From Toxorhynchites rutilus septentrionalis (lineage: Eukaryota; Arthropoda; Insecta; Diptera; Culicidae): 64,000 nucleotides of DNA. Position 1 is the first letter of the stretch. Each line of letters starts with the position of its first letter. Positions 56,701 to 64,000 of this stretch are shown here, one piece after another. The notes below the pieces were generated by a model. The model worked only from the letters and a program-made list of their open reading frames with translations. It searched no databases and was not told the DNA's origin. The translations under genes were made by a program, and so were the position numbers. The DNA lies in contig NC_073746.1 of the NCBI RefSeq assembly GCF_029784135.1, forward strand, positions 9,829,380 through 9,893,379, given 5' to 3'.

Positions 56701-57124
56701 ACGCAAGAACAACAGAACGAAGGGAGAATGCAGCATGGAATCCGGGGCGCACTACACGAAGCATTCTGGAAACCCCCAATTCCCTCAGCACAGTCGAGCA
56801 TTTCCTGTCAGCAACCAGCAGTCGCCCCCGTCCTGTGTCTGAGAGGGAAGAGGGGGTCTTCCAACTTGCTAATTCAGGCAAGTACAAACACAATACAGCC
56901 GTTTCGTTTCCTGATACGCCCTTCGATTCTAGCTTCCCTTCAACTTCATATATTACGCCGTCAGCCATCATTTCACTACTGGGACGCAAGCCTGCAAGCT
57001 CTATGGAAGCTTCTAATCCCCTCGCCACAGTCGCGTTATTCCCGCCAGCGTCCTGCAGTCGTCCCAGACCTGTGTGTGAGAGTGGAGAGGGAGACTTCCA
57101 ACCCGCCATTGCAGGCAAGTGTAA

Positions 57125-59990
57125 ATATGTATGCGATCAGAATAGTTCGCTTCCTGTGTTGTCTACTGCTTCCAGCACTGATCCTGATCGTCCGAATTCC
57201 GCAATTACGTTTACTACTAACGATTATGACGTGCTCATTTTCACGGAAACATGGCTCCGTGCTGGTAGTGGTAGTGAAATTTCCAGCGAATACACGTTCT
57301 TCCGATGCGACCGAAACGAATCAACCAGCCAACATTCACGTGGTGGAGGAGTGTTGGTAGCGATAAGAAATCACCTTAACTGTGAATCTGTGTTTTTGAC
57401 ACATTGTGACATGCTGGAGCAGGTAGCAGCGTCTACATGGGCGATCTCTCTACATTGTTGCTATTTACCTACCGCCAAATTCTAGCCCCGAACTTTATTC
57501 CGCACACGTAAACGCCATTCAGTGTATCATAAACCACGCTACTATAACGGATATAATTATATCAGTAGGAGACTTTAACCTTCCTAACTTGAAATGGCAG
57601 TTCGATGATGCTACAAACGGTTATATTCCACCTAACGTAACCTCCGTACATGAACAAAATCTTGTGGAAACAATGTTCACTATTAGTTTGCGTCAAATTA
57701 ACAGTTTCGTTAATTGTAATGGTAGATTGCTGGACCTGGCATTCGTCAATTTACCAGAGCATCTTGACCTGGTACTTCCTCCGTCTTCACTGCTACCGGT
57801 AGACAATCATCATGTGCCGCTTATTTTATTAATCGACAAGTGCTGTGACGCGTCTCCTCTACAAGACGTCCGAGACGATAAACGCAATTTCAACTTTCGG
57901 ACATGTGATTTCAGTATACTGAACAACGTACTTGGTGATGTCGACTGGGTAGTGCTACTGCAGGATGGATCATTAGACGAGATAGTGGCGACGTTCTACG
58001 ACAAACTGCAGAGAACAATTAACGATCATGTACCTAGAAGAAGACCATCGTCTAGCTCAAGTTTCAACGAACCATGGTGGACACCGGACTTGCGCAATAT
58101 GCTCCCCAACCAACAACCTCAGAAAATCCCGCAAACGGTTTTTTCTGTCACGATCTGACGACGACAGAGCCAATCTTCGTCTATTGGAAGCATCCTACAA
58201 AGTATTACTCCAATCAACCTACGAGAATTATGTGTCAAGGATCCAAGCAAGTGTTAAGCAAGACCCCTCACGTTTCTGGGATTTCGTCAAGCAACGGAAT
58301 TCAAATAACCGAATCCCACATAACGTCAGCTACGATGGAGTGAATGCTCACAACAACACAGAGCAGTAGACCTCTTCGCTACGTTCTTTGAAAGTGTATT
58401 CAGCAAAGGATCCCCGGTACAACGCCATGATTGTTACGCTCATCTGCCGTCTTATGATATCGACCTTCCTGATCATTTTTCCACATCCGAAGTTCTAAAG
58501 GCTCTTGAGGATCTAGACGTTAAGAAAGGTTCTGGTTCGGATGGCATTCCGCCATTGCTCTTGAAGAAATGTAGTGCTACACTAGCAGCACCAATTTAGT
58601 ATATATTCAATCGCTCACTACAAGATCGGATATTTCCATCGGCATGGAAAATGGCAATCATTGTACCAATCCACAAAACTGGCAACTGTAACCGCGTTTC
58701 AAACTATCGAAGTGCTTCTTTACTTTGCAGCCTCAGCAAAGTTTTTGAAAAATTGGTGCACAACGTTCTCTATAACGCAGTCTCGCCATTCATCTCTGAA
58801 AATCAACATGGTTTCATGAAGCACCGGTCAACAACTACAAACTTGATGTGTTGCGTATTCACCCTGACTCGCGAGATGGAATCAAGAAAACAGATTGACT
58901 CTATATATATATCTATTTTGCTAAAGCATTCGATACTAGACCACACATCCTCGTTGTTGACAAAACGAAGCGCATGGGCTTCCCGGGATGGATCACGGAG
59001 TGGATTTATTCGTACTTGACGGATCGCTCCGCTTCTATAATGGTTAATTCTGCCTACTCTCAATCATTGTGCATTTCATCCGGCGTACCTCAAGGCAGTG
59101 TTCTTGGTCCGCTGATTTTCAACATCTTTGTGAACGACCTGGGAATCCTGCTGTCATCGTTCAACCTCTCTTTCGCGGATGATTTGAAACTATTTCGTAT
59201 TGTCTCATCTTTCATGGACTTCGCAGCCTTACAGAACGATTTAAATGTGATAATAACATGGTGTGACAATAATGGTATGCGGGTTAATAGTGACAAATGT
59301 AAGGTGATAACCTTCACTCGTGGCACCAATCCGCTCAATTGTCGATACTTGCTGGGGCTTGATCCTGTTGAACGAGTGCAGACAGTGTGTGATCTGGGCG
59401 TTAAATTCGATTCCAAGCTTAGTTTTAATGAGCACATAGGTACAATCACCGCCAAAGCATTTTCGGTATTGGGATTCATTCGTCGACATGCCTCTAGCTT
59501 CACTGATATTTATGCTCTCAAGACGTTGTATTGCTCGTTGGTACGTAGTATATTGGAATATGCCGCTCCGATTTGGTGTCCGTATCAGGTAACGCAAATT
59601 CTCGCGATTGAAAAGGTACAATTTTTTTTATTAGATTTGCTTTGCGGGACCTACCATGGAGGGATCCAGAGAATCTACCACATTATTCAGATCGATGTCA
59701 GCTTATTAGTTTAGAGACTTTGTCTGCCAGACGTACAAATCAGCGACGATTGTTCGTATTCGACTTAGTGCAAGGTAATATTGATTGTCCCGCCCTGCTC
59801 GAACGAATTCCGTTTTACGTTCCTCCCAGACGACTACGTTACTCACCGTTATTGGCTATCCCTTCCCACAGAACTAACTACGGTCATAATAGTCCTTTCG
59901 ACTCGTGTCTCCGCGTGTTCAATGAAGTAGGGGAAGATTTTGATCTAACAATGTCGAAACATGAATTTATTAGTAGAATTAGGAGATAAA
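57125..59990 (+). pseudogene. Retrotransposon ORF2: endonuclease and reverse transcriptase, broken
   Basis: Endonuclease pieces: NDYDVLIFTETWLRAG (57220), GGGVLVAIRNHL (57345), VGDFNLPNLKWQF (57570, after a frameshift), LDLAFVNLPEHL and DNHHVPL. Reverse transcriptase pieces: KKGSGSDGIPPLLLKKC (58525), IVPIHKTGN...VSNYRSASLL (58655), ENQHGFMKHRSTTTNL, then GVPQGSVLGPLIFNIFVNDL (59080) and SFADDLKLFR, the FADD active site, which is intact. At least five frameshifts or stops interrupt it (near 57483, 58100, 58366, 58597, 58915, 59640). The C-terminal ~115 residues (59642-59989) are readable. Confidence 0.85.
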
Positions 59991-60055
59991 ATAAGAAATA
60001 TTCAATCAGTCTGTACGAATTAAGCGAAGACGGTGTAAATAAATAAATAAATATA

Positions 60056-60179
60056 CTTATGTATACACTTCACTAAATGCTCTTGTTTTTTCCAGGATAT
60101 TCTATGCAGTGTGAAGTGTGTGTTTTTGTGTGAATAAAGTGTGAAAAATTCGATGTGACTTTTTTTGTATCCGATTACT
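60056..60179. other. Spacer
   Basis: Short AT-rich gap between the retrotransposon tail and the pogo-like remnant. Nothing recognised. Confidence 0.4.
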
Positions 60180-60535
60180 TGGTCCATGCCGAGCCGTAAC
60201 AACTGGTTTGACCAACTTTGTAGAGAAAGTGCGTCCATCCGAAGAGAACCCAGTCTTACTTATTATCGACGGACATTCCTCCCACACTATAAACTTAGCA
60301 TTTATCGAGAAAACTAGACCTTGTCACGGGCCTGATCCGTTGTTTCAAGTAGCACCGTCGGCTATGTTGCCATTGCCAAAAACGGTTACCTTACGAGTTA
60401 CCAAGAGAAGACGTCAAGGTGAGAAAGCAACAGATACAACATCCGACCAGTATATTGATACTCTAAAGAAGAAAAAGGCTTCCAATGAGATTCAGGCTAC
60501 CAAAAAAAATAGCGTAAGACGCTAATGCCAATAAC
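60180..60535 (+). pseudogene. pogo/Tigger-type DDE transposase fragment
   Basis: The frame 60208-60525 (from a TTG, not a true start) reads 'FVEKVRPSEENPVLLIIDGH' and 'SSHTINLAFIEKTR', the second-Asp block of pogo-type DDE transposases. It then jumps to a basic C-terminal tail (VTKRRRQG ... KKKKASNE). The segment between, with the third acid, is deleted. No terminal repeats found. Confidence 0.65.
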
Positions 60536-61364
60536 TGGGAAAAACCATCGTCCAAAGCCAACACGAGACGTGTGGTGATCAATCTTCGGATTCAGATACC
60601 GTGACCAGATGGCAAACTAATTTAGACAGAAAAAAATGGACAGATTACATGGCCCTACTAGGTGATTTCACTCAGTCACACCACTTTTGTTCAATCATGT
60701 TTAGGCCCTATTTGCAGTCCTCCAAAACATATTGAGCTTGAGCTTGGGTAAACTGTACAATTCATAGTTGCTCTCCGTGATTGACCTGAACCAGCTAAAT
60801 TGCACAAAGAACATACTGAATGACGCTTGGGAGTAGCAAATCATTCTCATTGTGTAAGTTTCGGTGATCCGAGCTTTGAAGACTACGCATGAGCATCGGA
60901 CAAGTCAAAAACATGTTTTTTGACGATATGGCGGCCGTTTGAAGAAAAAAAAATGCGGCAAAACGCTTTTCCCGATTTTTTAAATTAGTAAAATTTAATA
61001 TATGAATATCATTGTTTTATGGTTTATGCGATAAGAATGATGATGATGTTGGATTAAAGAGGCTTTAAACTTTTCAGTTCATTCGCCTCTAAAAATAAGA
61101 AGATGCAATCAAAGTGTATTTTTATAAATCCGACATGAATCGGTTCAGTAGAACATGAGATATCGTGAAAAAATTTTAATTTTCTTTCACTTTCAAATTT
61201 CTAGACTGGAATACTGCCTTAACCCCAATTGCTGCGACGGATGATTATCTTTTGGGAAACCTGAGAAGGTAACCGAGAGAACCCATTTAGAAACAATCGT
61301 CCTCCATTACAAATTAACACACTAAAGCTACTAAAGTTGTTTCGTTTATACTAGTTCTATACTA
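60536..61364. other. Dispersed repeat fragments
   Basis: 60720-60880 and 61200-61290 are inverted relatives of 28130-28270 and 27440-27740. A minus-strand LINE tail (GAGGCTTTAAACTTTTCAGT...) is at 61050-61085. No gene. Confidence 0.45.
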
Positions 61365-62515
61365 AAGGGTGTGTCACATCAAATTGCATCACGGAAAAAA
61401 ACGCTGTAGAAATTTAATTTTTAGGAATTATATCTTCAGCTTTCGCTTATAATCAGATAAGAGTGTATAGATCACGTTGGCCATGCTTCACTGTAAATTT
61501 TTCGTAAATTTGGAAAAATGTCGTCGAACGAAAAAGAGCGTCGTGAACTAATCCTGTGCACTCATTTCGAGAATCCGGAGTTGTCACATCGGGACATCGG
61601 TAAGATGCTGGGAATCGTCCAATCCACGGTCAGCAGAGTACTAAAACGATACTTCGAGAACCTAACCATCGACCGGAAGGTGAAGAACGGCAAAAATGGA
61701 TGCTCCGTCAGTGAAAAAGATCACAAGCGCGTAGTTAAGCAGTTTAGACGTGATCCGAGAAGTTCTGTACAAGCTGTACACCGAAATGCTGACGAAGCCG
61801 CATTGCCTGGTAATGGACGACGAAACCTACGTCAAAGCGGACTTTCGTCAGCTGCCGGGCCTGTTGTTCTTCTCCGCAGAGGACAAATTCAGCGTTCCGG
61901 AGGAGATTCGCAAGCAAAAACTATCCAAGTTTGCCAAAAAGTACATGGTGTGGCAAGCGATCTGCTCTTGCGGAAACGGAGCGCCCCCTTCGTGATGACC
62001 GGCACGGTAAACGGGCAGGTTTACCTTAAGGAGTGCCTACAGAAGCGCTTACTACCGCTATTGAAGCAGCACGAGGGCCCGACCATCTTCTGGCCGAATC
62101 TCGCTTCGTACCACTATTCAAAGGACGTGTTGGAGTGGTACGAAGCCAACGGGGTCACCTTCGTGCCAAAGGAAATGAACCCGCCCAATGCGCCGGAGCT
62201 TAGAGAAATATTGGGCGATTATGAAGCAGGCCCTCCGGAAGAACCCAAAAGTTGTCGAATCGGAGGCGGACTTCAAGAGGAAATGGATTTCTGTTAAAAA
62301 AAAAACTACAACCTGACGTTGTAAAAAACCTTATGGACGGGGTAAAGAGGAAGGTGCGAGCATACGGGCTTGGGCTCGAAGTATGAATAAAAAGAAAATG
62401 CTAAAAGTTGTTTAATAGTTTTTATTTTACTGTCTAAAATTTTCAAAAGGATCGGTCTACTGGGCGAATTTCTACAGCGTTTTTTCCGTGATGCAATTTG
62501 ATGTGACACACCCTT
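61365..62515 (+). mobile_element. ITmD37E element, second copy, with deletion
   Basis: AAGGGTGTGTCACATCAAATTG ends in inverted orientation, TA flanks at 61363-61364 and 62516-62517. About 100 bp shorter than the copy at 40569-41822, to which it is otherwise nearly identical. Confidence 0.9.
61518..62385 (+). pseudogene. ITmD37E transposase, internally deleted and frameshifted
   Basis: The first 85 residues are those of the other copy (MSSNEKERRELILCTHFENP...). A deletion then joins 'RDPRSSV' to the 'KLYTEMLTKP' region out of frame, removing the end of the DNA-binding domain. A second shift lies near 61975 and a third, by a short deletion, at the terminal acid: 'gagctt' is followed by 'agagaaatattgg'. 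The surviving GAGAAATATTGG supports Glu-Lys-Tyr-Trp, so the ancestral terminal residue was Glu. The end (KVRAYGLGLEV) is longer than in the other copy. Confidence 0.85.
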
Positions 62516-63637
62516 TAGTTCCATTTTGGTTCGATTTGATGAACCTCATCGACAATTCATTGCACTGTGATCCACACACCCTTCGAACCAATTATGCAGA
62601 CCTCCAAAACACATTGAGAACATCAACTCGATTTTCAAGATATAACTTTTCAGTTAGTTTCCATCTTTTACACCCCATGTGTCCATCTTCCCCTCCAAGT
62701 GTCTGTCTTTCCCAACTCATTTTTATTCTTTCGAAGATGCCGGACACATTCATTTTGCTAAATTTCTGTCTCCAAAACATTTTTTTTATAAAAAGAGACT
62801 TAGACTCTCAATTTGTGGTGAGATAGCTATATATTTTTTTGTGAAATTCTCGAAAAAAAAACTTTCACTAAATTGTCCATGTTTGCATAGCAGACGTAAT
62901 CACCAACACCATTAGTGTTGGGAAAACGCTTTTTTTTTGTTTTTGCCCACAAGCGTAACCATGCAAATTTTCAATGAAATAATCTGTCCAGTTGAATGGT
63001 ATTATCGGCGAAAAGAGGGCCTAGGAGATTTTGCGGATGAAAACATACAGTGACTCGTCGTAGTCGTACTCCACCATGAATATCTTTTTTCCCTTTATTT
63101 AAAAGTCGAAAACAAGCTTTCGGAACATTCTATTTGGAAAAAGTCATAGCGTCATACGAGAGTTAAAAGGTTTGCTATCTGTTTTCAGAATAATAGTTTT
63201 TATTTCTCTAAAAATGGCGAATGAATATGCTTATGTATGAAAATTGACTCAAACACATATTAGTACGCTGGTTGAAATTTCAACTCGATTTCGAAGGCGT
63301 TGATCAATTTCCGAATTCCATCATTAGTATGGCTTCCCATACTAATGACGGAATTTACTGGTATTGATGTCGGAATATTCTGGAGGAGTATCAATCACTT
63401 TTGAGCGATTGTAATGTAACCATGTGTGAACTTTATATGTCTTGAGCTCTGGGTCCTCTGGGAACTTGAATCCTCGATTCCATCCCATTTTGTTGATACT
63501 TTGCTTCATATTTCCCTTCAGGATGTTCCAGTAAACACTCTGATCCATTACACAATCGATAAAAACCAAACCAAACATGGTTAATCGCAGATTGTGAAAA
63601 AATGTTAAACGAAAATGTCTCACAAATATTTGATATT
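62516..63637. other. No gene recognised
   Basis: AT-rich. A hairpin with 18-bp arms (one mismatch, loop CTTC) lies at 63315-63354. A 93-residue minus-strand frame (63342-63623) overlaps it and has no recognisable domain. Confidence 0.4.
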
Positions 63638-63914
63638 CTTCTTCTTCTTGAATGGCGTTAACGTTCCCTGTGGAACTTTTGCCGTCTCAACGTATTCATT
63701 AACTAGCGTCGTTCATTAATACTTGGTTGAGATTTCTATGCCGAATAGCACGCCTTGAATGTACTCTAAAGTGGCAAGCTCTAGAATACGCGTGATCACA
63801 GTGCAAGCCGGAAGAATTTTCTTTGACGAAAAATCCCCCAACCAGAACGGGAATCGAACCCGAACACCCGGCATGATAGTGTGGGACGCTAACCACTCGG
63901 CCACGGGTGCACAT
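63638..63914 (-). mobile_element. tRNA-derived SINE with perfect 14-bp target duplication
   Basis: Flanks AAATATTTGATATT at 63624-63637 and 63915-63928. On the minus strand the 5' end is tRNA-like, with A box TGGCCGAGTGG and B box GGTTCGATTCC. The ~190-bp body is shared with 25921-26192, and the 3' tail is (AAG)n-like. The frames on the minus strand are translation of the SINE, not genes. Confidence 0.9.
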
Positions 63915-64000
63915 AAATATTTGATATTATAAAGATCAATTTTAGTGAAAACATCCGAAAATGTGTTAAGTAAGAAGTAAGTTAAGTAAGAGGCAGTAGT

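Larger units (their letters stand above)
55900..60055 (+). mobile_element. Non-LTR retrotransposon, two ORFs, multiply broken
   Basis: Order: ORF1 with a PHD finger (55940-56700), a linker with an imperfect duplication, then ORF2 with an apurinic-type endonuclease and a reverse transcriptase. It ends in a (AAAT)n tail at about 60036-60055. No LTRs. The PHD finger in ORF1 and the tetranucleotide tail suggest a CR1/Jockey-group lineage, but the clade is not resolved by eye. Confidence 0.85.

Overview
The window reads as an AT-rich eukaryotic nuclear genome, most likely a culicine mosquito (an inference, no database was searched). It has GT-AG introns in a conserved insect transcription factor gene, and long gene-poor stretches filled with mariner, ITmD37E, Tc3-like, hAT, piggyBac-like, Helitron, SINE and non-LTR elements. 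The DD37E transposase family was first described from mosquitoes.

The one confidently recognised host gene is castor (cas/CASZ1 family) on the + strand. Five coding exons lie between 14432 and 19912, followed by a 3' UTR with AATAAA at 20324. They encode four tandem paired-type zinc-finger units, an AT-hook-like segment and a C-terminal C2HC-like finger. The first exon present opens with a splice acceptor inside a codon, so the N-terminal exon(s) lie outside the window or were not found. The 3.1-kb intron 16037-19159 holds two decayed Tc3-like transposase genes. A second possible host gene is a short first coding exon at 45639-45681 that begins with an N-myristoylation-type sequence and ends at a strong splice donor.

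The rest is layered mobile DNA. From left to right: a reversed Helitron (2407-3369); a deleted DDE element (3620-4481); a TTAA-flanked piggyBac-like shell (4672-6732) interrupted by a palindrome-capped repeat; rearranged mariner debris (8060-8545); a mariner (9118-10386); castor; a hAT-like pair of ends 10 kb apart (20523-30380) enclosing a Helitron and a histone-bearing repeat; a deleted mariner (30517-31244); histone H3 pseudogenes (34117-35991); two ITmD37E copies (40569-41822 and 61365-62515); a hAT with a perfect 8-bp target duplication (53575-54302); a broken non-LTR retrotransposon with a PHD-finger ORF1 (about 55900-60055); and a SINE with a perfect 14-bp target duplication (63638-63914).

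The most unusual structure is a family of at least seven repeats. Each starts with the palindrome GACGTAGGACTACGTC (or a variant) and ends with the inverted half of that motif, followed by a 9-bp-arm hairpin and a T-run. Three copies carry decayed replication-dependent histone genes (H2A, H2B, H3) with their 3' mRNA stem-loops. Others carry short tandem arrays. Subterminal inverted repeats, a covarying 3' hairpin, T-run insertion, central tandem repeats and captured gene pieces together resemble non-autonomous Helentron-like rolling-circle elements. That interpretation is an inference.
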